Below, one piece after another: positions 1 through 10,000 of a DNA stretch of 47,271 nucleotides. Source of the stretch: Hondaea fermentalgiana. Lineage: Eukaryota > Sar > Bigyra > Thraustochytrida > Thraustochytriidae. The stretch lies in NCBI GenBank assembly GCA_014084085.1, contig NPFB01000195.1:4718-51988 (forward strand). Reading direction: 5' to 3'. The notes under the pieces are model-generated. The model was not told the DNA's origin. It saw only the letters and a program-made list of their open reading frames with translations, and made no database searches. A program made the translations under genes and the position numbers. Within the stretch, counting starts at the first letter, position 1. The number at the start of each line of letters is the position of its first letter.

Positions 1-3000
1 TCTTGATCTTTGCTGCCTCGTCATCGGATCCAGAGTCAGAGCTGCTGCTGCTTTCGCTGCTGCTACTGCTGCTCTTGCTCTTGCTCCGTTTCTTCGACTT
101 GCTGCGACTCCGACTGCGACTCTTGCTTCGCTTCTCCGACGTCTTGTCTCGAAGAGCATTCATAATCCGATCGCGCTCCGAAAATAGGTTAATTTCCATG
201 GCGCGCAGCTCGCCATGCGAAAGCTCCTTGCACTTCTTGAACGTTTTGTAGCCCTTCTTGAACAACACCTTGCAATGCTTCTCGAGACCAAGTTCCGTCA
301 ACGCCTTCTTGATCGCGCTCTTGTCATCCCCGCCATCACTATCGCTGCTCGATGACGAGGAGGAGGACGCTTTCGATGACGAACGCTTCTTGGACTTGCT
401 GCGGCTCTTACTGCGGCTCTTGCTGCGGCTCTTGCTGCGGCTCTGACTGCGGCTACGGCCAGAACTAGACTTGGCCCCGCCCTTCAATTCTTTGCACGCA
501 GTATGGACCTTGAAACGGGTGTTCATGGGAATCCCGGCACCCCTCAATTCAAGGTGGCTATTCGCCTTACCTTTGGCCACCGTGAACCCCCCCTTCAGGG
601 CAGCCTTGAGCTTGTCGCTGATGCCCAAGTCCTTGAAGATGCCCTTCAGTATTTCCTCATCGTTTCCCTCGTCACTACTGCTGCTGTCGTCCTTGGACGC
701 CTTCTTCTTCTTCTTTTTCTTAGATGATGTTGACTTCTTGTCGTCATCGCTGCTGCTGCTGCTGCTGCTGCTACTATCGCTGTCGGAGGAGTCGTCTTTG
801 CTCTTCTTGGAGTCCTTGTACTTTTTCGGATCGGCCCGTTTGAATGCCAGAAGAACCTTCGTGCACGCTCCTCGAGGAATGCCCGCTTTGAGCAGATCGT
901 CGAGGGGTACGTCCCGGCCCTGCTTGATCGTCTTTACCTTGGCCTTTTGCGTCACAGCCTTGTAATGGTCCATTAGCTCATTGTCCTTGAAGAGAGCCTT
1001 GACCGCGTCGCCGCCGCTCGAGCTCTTTTTGCCCCCCTTTTTCGATTTTCGGCTGCTCTTGCTCTTTTTCGACTTTTTCGACGCGTCACTGTCGCTCGAG
1101 CTCGAGCTCGAGCCAGAGCTTGAGCTAACATCTGAGCTGTCGCTTGAGCTATCGTCTGAGCTGTCGCTCGTGCCCTCGCTCGAACTGCTCTCGCTCGAAG
1201 AGTCGTCCGAGCTGTCCTCCGAGCTACTGTCATCACCCTTCTTCGACTTCCTCTTCTTCGTCTTCTTGCTGCCCTTCTTTTTGTCGCCCTTCTTCTTGCG
1301 TCCCTTCTTGGAGGAAGACGACTTTTTTTTCGACGAGGACCTCTTCTTCTTCTTGCTTCCCTTCTTGTCGGATTTCTTCGAGACCTTGACGAGCTTACCA
1401 GACTTGATGGCCTTTTGCAGTTCCTTCTTCCTGTTGTCAAGCTTCACCGCAGCCTCCGACGGGGTATAAGACGAGAACACATTGAGTAGCCGTACGCGCA
1501 AAGCAGGAACACCAATGCCAAGATTCTTCCAGCCCTCGTCCGTCAGCTCCTTGCACGACGCTGCATTGGCTAAGCCCCCGCTCTTGATCATATCAAAGTA
1601 TCCCTGGGCACCTTCGCTCTGAAGAATCTTCTTCAACTCGTCTTCGACCGCAGGAATCAGGCTCTCGGCCTCATCAGCCTCGGCCTTTTCCTTGTCCTTC
1701 TTCTTCTTCTTCTTCTTTGAAGATTTTTCCGGTTCCTTCGCAGCACCTTCGCTGGGCAAAGCCGTGGGCTCCGGGGCCGGGTTTTGGCCCAACTCTTTCA
1801 TTTTGGTGAGAAGAATGTCGATGAGGGCGAGGTCCTCGATGCCGGCACGCTTGATGTGCGCGTGCGTCACGCCATCAAAGTCGCGCAGCGTACGATATCC
1901 GCCAAGCGCTAGCTTTTCCTTGAACTGGCTCATCGCCAAGCTGTCGAGCGCATCATTAAGAGCTTGGTCCATCTGCACCACGGAACTGCTCGACTCCCCG
2001 GGAGAAGAGGCGTCGCCTGCCTTGACGTCCGGCATGACCACCGTCGCTTCCTTGATCCTGTCCAGGATCTTGCGTCGCGCAACGTAGCTGTCGATGCCAA
2101 TGTCTTCGAGCTCGGGCATGGCCATGTCGCGCACCGCCTCCAGCGTCGTCTTTCCGCTGATTTGAAAGTTCGGAATATAGTGATCGAGCTTCGCTGCGCG
2201 CAACAAGGTCTCAAGGCCAAACTCCAGCTTTTTCAGCTGCACGCGCGCATTGTTCGAGGCGTCGGCCTGCTGGGCGGCCGCGGCCGTGGCTGCAGCAGCA
2301 GCAGCGATGGAAACCCCGACTGAGGTTGAGGGGCTGCGCGCACGCACCACCGACGTGGAACGAGTCGCCGGACCTGACGGGAGAGGGGCCGAAAACTTGA
2401 CCTTGTCCAGGATGATATCGGCGTGCGTAAGATTCCTCACGCCAGCCTTGCGTAGATCGCGGTTCGTGACCATATCAAAGTCACGCAGCGTCCGGAACCC
2501 GGCGCGCGCGAGACATTCCTTGTATTGAGCCATCTGAAGACGATCCAGAGCAAAGTCGAGTTCTTCATCAATCTCCAAATGTGACTCTTCCGAGTCCGAG
2601 CCGGCGCCACCAGCAACAACGACCACATCCGTCGCGCTTGCCCCGTCCGAGTTGTCTTCAATGGCCATGTGCACCTTGTCAAGAATTTGCCGTCGGTCGT
2701 CATAGCTCGACACGCCAATCTCTTCCAGCTGGGGCATACTCATATCGCGAACGGACCTGAGCGAGTACCTGCCTGCAAGCAGAAAGTGCTGCAAGTACTT
2801 CTTCATGTTGATGGCGCGCAAAAGCGACTCTAGCTCTGGATCCAATCTGCGCACCCGTACGCGTGATTGGGAGCGCGCGCGAGACTGCCCGCGAACGCGC
2901 GTCACAACCACAGACTTGCCTCGCGTTCGCGACCTGCTCGACGTGTTGTAGTCGCGGTCGTTGCGCTCGAGCGAGCGGGCCCTGCGGCTCGATGCCGGTG

Positions 3001-4267
3001 GGATGCCTTGAAAGACACCCGGTCGGAACCCATTACGCTGCAGGACTCGGCGCTCGAACTCTTGCGCTCTCGAAGCCACGCTCGTCGACTGAGCCTGCAT
3101 GCGCCGCTGCGCATCTTTCAAAGCGGCAGCCTTGAAAGCTTCCATCAGGCGCTCTCGTTGCGAGGCTATATTGAGGCCCTTCTCGCGCAGGACCTGGTGC
3201 GTAAGCGATTTGGCGCGAGCAAGCGTGTAACCTTCAAACAGTGGCTTCATGTGCCCGTATCCGAGCTCGTCCAGAACGACCTCGACCGGGTCCACGGATC
3301 CATCGGAGGAGCCCTCATCGCTTTCGGATCCGCCGGCGGTATCATCAAAGTCCTCGCCCGAGCCTGCGATTGAGCCTCCGGACTCTGATGGCGTTTCGTA
3401 GTTGATGAACGCGTGCAGGATAGCTGCACGATCCTTGAACTCATTGATGCCCCAGCTCGTCATGTCATGGTGCGTCAGCGCTTGCGCATCCTCGATCGTC
3501 ACGCAATTATTTTTGTCAAAGATGGGCATGTACTTTTGCAGACCAAGACGACGCAGCACGATCTGAATGTCGCGGTACTCGTCGCGCTCGGACCCGCTCA
3601 TGGACATGGTGTCGTCTTCGTCGCTGATGACGATGTTGCGATCCCGCGGTCGCCGCGACGGTCCGCGTGACGCTGCACGCACGGCGGGCCTTGGGCCGCG
3701 GGAAGAAGATCTTCTCCTCCGAGAGGCTGACCGCGTGCCGTTGCGCTGAGGCTTGGAGGACGACGAGGATCGTCGCTGGCCGGAGCGACCTTTACTCGAG
3801 CTCCGTTTGGCGGAAGAACCCCTCACTCGACGTGGCGAGGCGCGCGAACTCGATCTCATGCGCGCTGCTTGGCGCGCGTACAGCTCATCCTCGTCTGTTT
3901 CAGAGGATTCGATATCGGAATCGAGCTCTGACACGAACAACAAATCGTCCATGCGCTTGCGAAAGTCGAAGCCGACCTTTTCATGGGCCCTATCGTCCAC
4001 AACGGAGGCGAGGATTTCTGTGCGTAGAGGCAGAGCGTTTGTAGTCCGTTTCGCTTTTCCTGACGCCGAGCTTCGGCCAGAGGCACCGCGCGACGCGCTC
4101 CGCGTGCGTGAGGGCCCGCGTGAGGACTCACGGACCTTGGAGACCGACCTTGCCGTGGTTCTCGACGACGACCCGCTCCCCGCGGACGCCGCGATGTCTC
4201 CGCGGCTTCTGCTCCGCACACGCGGGGTATCCATGTGCCGCGAGTGCGACCGCGTGCGAGCACTCAT
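1..4267 (-). CDS. Ten-SAM-domain, SR-rich scaffold protein (C-terminus outside window)
   Basis: The frame is open from an ATG at 4267 down to the left edge, at least 1422 codons with no stop, so the C-terminus is missing. I see ten sterile alpha motif (SAM)-like repeats, at about residues 233-288, 327-380, 477-535, 570-625, 683-740, 768-826, 873-933, 1086-1145, 1205-1263 and 1313-1370. They share a pattern such as LGLQKYMPIFDKNNC...LTHHDM...WGI. Linkers are Ser/Arg rich at the N-terminus (about residues 1-200) and Ser/Lys/Asp rich after residue 930, with poly-Lys and poly-Ser runs and RSKSRSKS arrays. SAM domains commonly polymerise or pair with other SAM domains, so a scaffold role is inferred. 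SR/KS linkers suggest phosphorylation or RNA association, which is unproven. No catalytic domain is visible. The gene is transcribed away from the TPR gene at 5874. Confidence 0.85.
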   Translation of the reverse strand, partial: MSARTRSHSRHMDTPRVRSRSRGDIAASAGSGSSSRTTARSVSKVRESSRGPSRTRSASRGASGRSSASGKAKRTTNALPLRTEILASVVDDRAHEKVGFDFRKRMDDLLFVSELDSDIESSETDEDELYARQAARMRSSSRASPRRVRGSSAKRSSSKGRSGQRRSSSSSKPQRNGTRSASRRRRSSSRGPRPAVRAASRGPSRRPRDRNIVISDEDDTMSMSGSERDEYRDIQIVLRRLGLQKYMPIFDKNNCVTIEDAQALTHHDMTSWGINEFKDRAAILHAFINYETPSESGGSIAGSGEDFDDTAGGSESDEGSSDGSVDPVEVVLDELGYGHMKPLFEGYTLARAKSLTHQVLREKGLNIASQRERLMEAFKAAALKDAQRRMQAQSTSVASRAQEFERRVLQRNGFRPGVFQGIPPASSRRARSLERNDRDYNTSSRSRTRGKSVVVTRVRGQSRARSQSRVRVRRLDPELESLLRAINMKKYLQHFLLAGRYSLRSVRDMSMPQLEEIGVSSYDDRRQILDKVHMAIEDNSDGASATDVVVVAGGAGSDSEESHLEIDEELDFALDRLQMAQYKECLARAGFRTLRDFDMVTNRDLRKAGVRNLTHADIILDKVKFSAPLPSGPATRSTSVVRARSPSTSVGVSIAAAAAATAAAAQQADASNNARVQLKKLEFGLETLLRAAKLDHYIPNFQISGKTTLEAVRDMAMPELEDIGIDSYVARRKILDRIKEATVVMPDVKAGDASSPGESSSSVVQMDQALNDALDSLAMSQFKEKLALGGYRTLRDFDGVTHAHIKRAGIEDLALIDILLTKMKELGQNPAPEPTALPSEGAAKEPEKSSKKKKKKKDKEKAEADEAESLIPAVEDELKKILQSEGAQGYFDMIKSGGLANAASCKELTDEGWKNLGIGVPALRVRLLNVFSSYTPSEAAVKLDNRKKELQKAIKSGKLVKVSKKSDKKGSKKKKRSSSKKKSSSSKKGRKKKGDKKKGSKKTKKRKSKKGDDSSSEDSSDDSSSESSSSEGTSDSSDDSSSDSSDVSSSSGSSSSSSDSDASKKSKKSKSSRKSKKGGKKSSSGGDAVKALFKDNELMDHYKAVTQKAKVKTIKQGRDVPLDDLLKAGIPRGACTKVLLAFKRADPKKYKDSKKSKDDSSDSDSSSSSSSSSDDDKKSTSSKKKKKKKASKDDSSSSDEGNDEEILKGIFKDLGISDKLKAALKGGFTVAKGKANSHLELRGAGIPMNTRFKVHTACKELKGGAKSSSGRSRSQSRSKSRSKSRSKSRSKSKKRSSSKASSSSSSSSDSDGGDDKSAIKKALTELGLEKHCKVLFKKGYKTFKKCKELSHGELRAMEINLFSERDRIMNALRDKTSEKRSKSRSRSRSKSKKRSKSKSSSSSSESSSSSDSGSDDEAAKIK

Positions 4268-5873
4268 CCTTTTGCTTTGATGTTCTTCCGCGCGCAAGCA
4301 ACAAGGTCTATTTCCTTCGGGCCGTACGGGACGCGCCGTGCGGGACCAAGGTCGCGCTCCCGGTCGCGCGAGCCGACTACTTTCAACTCCTCCTCCTCCT
4401 GCTTCTGCTTCTGCTTCTTCTTCTTCTTCTTCTTCGTCGTCGTCGTCGTCGTCCGAAACGAGTCTGCCGCGCGCTCCCGGGCGCGTGCGTACTCCGCCAC
4501 GAACGGGATGCAAAGCGGGCCCGGCACTAGCACGAGCTCGAGCGCGAGTGAGGCCTCGGGGAGGCCTAGTGGACTCTTGATAATATGGTTTTCTGGTCGC
4601 GTGCAGCGCGTGCACCTGCCTGCCCGCGTGCGCGCCTGCCTGCGCCTAGCGCAGGGGTCCGCTCAATCGATCGAGCGGGCCGGACGACCGCGACCGAGCA
4701 GCCAGCTCCGCAACCTCCGAGGTCTTCGCACCCGCGCGGCCTCGGGGCGCGTGCTCGCGAGCTCGATCGAGCACGAGCTTAGGATGGACGAATGGATGAA
4801 GGTCTGTGCCGGAGTCCGAGTTCAAATCGCGCGGACCTCCCGCTCGCCCCGGTCCGCGAGGAGGGCTCCGCCGAGAGCGCGCCGCGGAGCCTCGTGCCGC
4901 AGCTGCTGCTGCTGCTGCTCGCGCCGAGCCGCCGAGCCGCCCGCGCGCGCGTCTGCGCGCCCGCGTGCGTGCGTGAGCGCGAGCGTGCGTGAGCGCCGCC
5001 GCCTCGCGCTGCCGATGCTACTTTCAAATTTTGTTGCTTTCTTTCTTCTTTTTCTTTTTCTTGCTTATCTCCATTTTAGGCCTACCTCTGGCTGGTCTCT
5101 CCTCACATGTTTTTTCTACCCTTCGCCGGCGCCGCAAGTGGGGCGTCGCCGCACATGCCAATGGCCCGAACGCGACGCGCAAGTGGCGCTTCACCCACGC
5201 AAGTCGGTTATTGCTCGCCGGCCGCGGCCGCAGAAAAGCAAGTAACCAACCAACGCTGCACTTGCAGCCACGCCACTTCAGCCACTTACGCGCGCGTGAT
5301 ACTCCACTTGTGCGCGCGCCATTCTCCACTTGCCACCCGCCGGGCCCCGATCACCAGCCGGCGGAGGTTTCCCCGTGGGGCCCGTTTCTTTCCGCGCTAG
5401 AGCATGTTATTTAGATGATAGCAACCCCAAGGTTCCCCAACACTTGGACTCCGGGTTTCCCCGAGATTCGCCGACGCCAGGCCGAGGGAAGGGTCCGTGC
5501 GCGCGCACACCTACAGAAGAGAATGGACAGGGGTGCGCGCATAGTGTGTGTACTATGTGCTGTGCTTGTCCCGGGACGCGGACAGCAGAGCGCGGACCGC
5601 GGCTGCGGCTGGCGTCCGAGTTTGGTGGACTTGATCCAACTCCGAGTTGATTGAGCGGGTGGGGAGGCGAGGAGGCGGGAAGACAAGGGGCGAGTGAGCA
5701 AAAGGCATGCAGACGCGTGAAGCACACTTTTGGAGGAAAGGGAGGTGAGCTGGAAGGCCGAAAGGAGCAGCCAGCAGAACTGTTTTTGCCCCTCGTCGCT
5801 CGCGTTCCAAGTTCTTTCCAGCTGAAAGCATAAAAAGCAAATCAAATCAAAGCGCATCAAAGAGCAAGAAATC
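4268..5873. promoter_or_regulatory. Divergent intergenic region between SAM scaffold and TPR genes
   Basis: This is 1.6 kb between two start codons that face away from each other, so it should hold both promoters. It is GC rich near the SAM gene, with runs of CTT/TTC and GTC triplets near 4385-4450. A pyrimidine tract lies at about 5037-5064, and a cluster of CAAGTG/CACTTG motifs at 5135-5332. Open frames here have no recognisable protein character. I see no TATA box or RNA gene. Confidence 0.6.
5135..5332. promoter_or_regulatory. Cluster of CAAGTG/CACTTG motifs
   Basis: CAAGTG occurs at 5135 and 5180, and its reverse complement CACTTG at 5259, 5305 and 5327. One-base variants are CAAGTC at 5200, CAAGTA at 5239, CACTTC at 5274 and CACTTA at 5283. 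Several extend to GCAAGTGG or GCCACTT. Copies left of about 5250 all read CAAGT and copies to the right all read ACTTG, so orientation flips once in the middle. A binding site for a transcription factor serving both genes is an inference. Confidence 0.4.
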
Positions 5874-6728
5874 ATGGCCAAAAAGAAAAAGAGCAAGTCA
5901 CAGGAAGAAATGAGCGAGGTAGATGAGGTTGACGCCACGGACCAAGGCAGCCAATCTCTTGCAGAGATCGATGTCCCCAACGATGTGCCGAAACCCGCAT
6001 GCCTCTGCGGCCGAAGGGCGTTGCGTAGAGAACGATACCGTCCACACTTGTGTCCCATGGAGATTCGAAACAAGAGAACCATTTACGAGGGTGTTCACGT
6101 GACCCGACCGTACCATCTCGTAGAAGATCAGCTTTTCCGTCGAGTCCAAAGTAAGCTTCCACCCGACACCAAATTTCGTGATCAGCTCATTAGCGTCGAA
6201 ACGAACGAGAAGACACGCGAATGGTGCGAAGCTCAGCTCGAAAGATACAATGCACTTCTTGAAAGGCATGAACAGGCGATGCGAAGTAATGCAGAAAACT
6301 TCGCAGAACCGCTCCTCAAGAACATTACGCAATCACCAGTGCCGAGGTCCAAGGGACGCGGATCTCTTTCCAGCAATCGAAACAGCCGCACGGAGGCTGA
6401 TGCTACGCAAAATCAGGATACAGAAGGCGATCGGATATCTCTCCCAACCATGGAAGACCCCTGCGCAAACGAGAATTTGGCGCTGCCATATACGCGTCGA
6501 GCTGCTCTTCTTATGACTCTTGGACGATATGAGGAGGCGCTCGAAAGCGCTAGAAAGGCGGCCACACTCAATGTGCACTTGGCCAGTGCCTTTTACCAAT
6601 GGGGTCTCGCTTCTTATTACCTTGGCGACTTTGCAGGGGCCGCAGACGCGATGCTCAAGGGCCTGCGCCACAACCCTAGAAACCCACGACTTGATCGCGC
6701 GGCCGCACGACTTCGTGTACTTTTGTAA
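5874..6728 (+). CDS. TPR-repeat protein
   Basis: This 284-residue protein starts at an ATG followed by a Lys-rich stretch (MAKKKKSKS). The N-terminal 40 residues are acidic and charged. Residues 42-60 contain three Cys (CLC and a later C) with many Arg, which could be a small metal site but matches no family I know. The C-terminus at about 202-270 has two tetratricopeptide-like helical hairpins, with the pattern GRYEEALESARKAATLN then ASAFYQWGLASYYLGDFAGA. This tandem is typical of TPR protein-protein adaptors. The middle, about 155-195, is polar and probably unstructured. It diverges from the SAM scaffold gene and converges on the myosin-like gene. The partner is unknown. Confidence 0.75.
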   Translation: MAKKKKSKSQEEMSEVDEVDATDQGSQSLAEIDVPNDVPKPACLCGRRALRRERYRPHLCPMEIRNKRTIYEGVHVTRPYHLVEDQLFRRVQSKLPPDTKFRDQLISVETNEKTREWCEAQLERYNALLERHEQAMRSNAENFAEPLLKNITQSPVPRSKGRGSLSSNRNSRTEADATQNQDTEGDRISLPTMEDPCANENLALPYTRRAALLMTLGRYEEALESARKAATLNVHLASAFYQWGLASYYLGDFAGAADAMLKGLRHNPRNPRLDRAAARLRVLL

Positions 6729-7048
6729 CTCCGAATTGCTCTTTTCTAACTTTTGCATTTGTCACAACTCACAGACTTGCCTTTCAATGACGCCAAACTT
6801 TTACATTTGTAAACAACATCATTGATCAACACAGATAGAGGATGCTAAAGTGAGGTGGGGGGGGGGAGGGGCTTCCAACGCTCTTTCTCATGTACCCAAC
6901 GCTCTTTCTCATGTACTTTTTGGTCTTCAGAAAACGAACCTTGTTCCGTTGTTCAACTTCGTCATTGGCCTCACTCACGCGAGGCCTCTCAACCCCTCGC
7001 CCCCCTCGGCCCAATCCCAAGCCTCGTCAATTGCGGTAACGTCATCTC
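6729..7048. other. Convergent 3' intergenic region
   Basis: This 320-base tail-to-tail spacer lies between the TPR gene and the myosin-like gene. It contains a G-run near 6856-6872 and a perfect 21-base tandem duplication at 6875-6916. No gene is visible. Confidence 0.6.
6875..6916. repeat. Perfect 21-bp tandem duplication
   Basis: Two identical adjacent 21-base copies begin CCAACGCTCTTTCTC, at 6875-6895 and 6896-6916. They lie in the 3' spacer between two convergent genes. This looks like simple slippage or replication duplication. Confidence 0.9.
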
Positions 7049-10000
7049 TTACTCTGCGGGTCCATCCTTTTTGGAACGCTTTCTGCCATCCACGACGCGG
7101 TGTCTGACGAAAGGCAACCGAGCACTCCAACCCCGTCGCTCCGAACCAGAGGATGTCGCTGGCAATGAATTAGCCGCCGTGCTGCTCGCACCGATACCGC
7201 TTCTGCTTCCGCTCTCGTCTGTTGCGCCCTCAGGCAATTCATCCGTCCCCTCGGACCCACCGTTTGCTTCACGATTTGACCTTGCGCTGCTGCCTGCAGA
7301 CGATGCAGCGTTCGTTTCCGCACTCGTTGCATTGGATGAGGCTGAGGCCCCCATCGGCGATCGAGCGGGCAACGGCGGTCCGGCCGGTGTCGATGACGAT
7401 GACGAAAAGGATACCGAATCCGGAGACATTGACGACACAGCAGCATCCGACGCCACGGATGGTGACATGATTTCTGGTCCAGGTTGGACCCCGGATCCGG
7501 AACGTGCCCTTGAAAAGCTGATTCCCGACCCCATTCTTACTCTGGCGCTCGAGCTCGAATATTTAGGCCTGCCCAATGGTGAAAGAGGTCTCCCAACTTC
7601 CGTGTGACGACTTAACGGCGATGACTCCGCCCGACCAAGCGGAGAACGAGTTGTTGCGGAAGACGTTGACGAGGAAGAAAGAGACGGGGATGAAGAAGCG
7701 GGAGCGAGACCGCCTGGCGAGAAAGAAGAAAACCGTGGAAGCGGTACTAGACGTTGGAAAAACGTGTTAATTCGCTCAATACGGCCTTGTTTTGGTGCGA
7801 TCTTCTTCAGATGCTCGTTACTCACGCGAATGTCGATGCCCTCGTCAAAGGCTACATCGCATTCAGGAATCGTCTTGTAGGCCACAGTCACCATGCCTGC
7901 GGCCCCTCGCTCGAGACCAGACCCGTTGCTTACGGTAAGCTTCACCCGATCTCCCATCTCAAACTCTGAAGGTGGAAACATCTCAGCTGCAGAGAGCGAA
8001 GCATCTGATCGCGACGACTGGCAGTTCCCACAAAGCATGATATCTGATGCGTTTGTACGTCGACAGGTCGAGCACACCCAGGGTTCGAGGCTTTCCGTAC
8101 CATTTACGCTGGTTCCCATGCGACGTCCACAAGGCCCGCACTTGTCGACCCCTGGTTCGTTCTCACGGCCGCACGCAAGGCATTTCCAAGGCGTTTCCTC
8201 CGCCAATGTATCGACACGGCTGCTTCCGTGTGGGAAGAGACCGTGGCGTAACGCCGAGGTTTCCGAGGCGTCAAGAGAGCGGGACTTAGACCGCGGTCGG
8301 ACCCAATGCACGGCACTCCCGCTCATATGTTCGAGACTACGGATTCTTCGATGATGTAGTCCAGAATCCTTTGCTCCAGCAATTGCGTTTCTTTCGGCGT
8401 CAGCTTCGACGCCAAGGCTATCCACAGGTTCCTCGTTCTCGATGTCCCGAGGCGTGTCGGCAAGGTCGTCGTCTTCGACGTCGTCCACGTCTACACTATG
8501 TTCGACTTGTCCGGGACGCTTGGTGCTCGTGCTATCGTCTCCTGAGGAGTCTAAGGCTTCCAAGTCCCGGGCTTTGACACCTGCCGCTACTGCTGCTGCT
8601 GCTGCTGCAAAGAATCCCGACTTTTTACGCGCATCACCTTTGCCGCGACGCCGTCCCGTAGCACTCTTGCCGTGATTGGACAATGTGTCCTTTTCGTCCT
8701 CGCCATAATCGTCATCATCGTCATCATCGTCATCATCGTCGTCCTCCTCCTCATCGTCGCCGTCATTGTCGCCAGCGGTGGCGGCGGTATCGCCATCGCC
8801 ATCGTCGTTCTCGTCGTCGTTCTCGTCCTCGTCCTCGTTGTCATCTTCGTCATCTTCATCATCACTATCGTTAACACCGCCTTCGCCATTATCAAGTTTT
8901 CCTCGATTCATCACAGAGATGCTGCCATTCCGCGCGGCAGATGCGTCAGCAATTGCTTCTTCTTGAGCGAGCATCTCCCGAAGCTTAGGACCTTCCGAGT
9001 TCAGCTTCTCAAGGATATGCTTGCGGTCATGATGGCTCCCAACTCCAAGCTTGGAGAGTCGCTGCTTGTTGAGAGCGAGTAGATCTTCCACAGTGAACAA
9101 GCCACGCTCCACGAGTTTTGTGCGCCATTCCTCGAGGCCAAGAACTTCAATTGCGTCATCAAATCGAGGACCAGAAATGAAGAGCTCTTCGATCCGCTGG
9201 CTTGCTCGACGCGGCTGAGCAATAGCGGAGCCCACGCGACCATAGTTGCGAAAGGCATGGATGAGTTTCTCTTGATGCGAAAATCCGGAGACCCCGAATT
9301 CGGGCAAGTCAGCATGAGTAAGCTGTTTTGCCTGCCGCATCTGCACGCACCCCATCTTACGAAACCCGTCCATGTATTGACTCATACCCAGATGTTGCAA
9401 GAGCTCTTCAAGCAGCTTCCCATCCTCGTCGCCTTCACCGAGGACATCAGCGTCAAACCCATCGAGCTCGCCTTCGCTGTCAGCCCCAGCGCCGCCGCTC
9501 AAGGCAACCTGCTTTCGACGGCGCCGTCGAGGCGGCACAGCAATATTGGAGAACAAGAGCAAATCGTTCAGTCGTGCCTCCGTGTCGGGCAAAGGCGGAG
9601 CGACAAGCTTTTCAAGAATGCTTTCCTTGAGAGAAGCATGCTCCAAAAAGGTGTCCCAGGCTTCATCATCGTCACCCGCGCGCAGCAAGGCAGAGCTCAC
9701 CGTGTTGTACGAGCCGGCGGACCCTTTGCCTCCATGTGCCGATAACGCGCAGAATGCAGCACTGTACTCGGGACTCGTGATCGCATGATAGAGTCCCTCC
9801 GTTTCGCGGTGTATGAGAGCGCGCGCTTTGGCCTGAAGACGCCGTCGAATGATAGCCCGCTGCCGTCGTAACTTTTCAGAGCTCGCAGAACGTAGCTTTG
9901 ACGTGGCGGAAGGCGATAGCCCGCGCTTCATTTGCGATTTCGCTACCTCCACGTCCGGGGCATCTTCCTGTTCCTTCATCAGCAACGGCCCTGGTGCACT

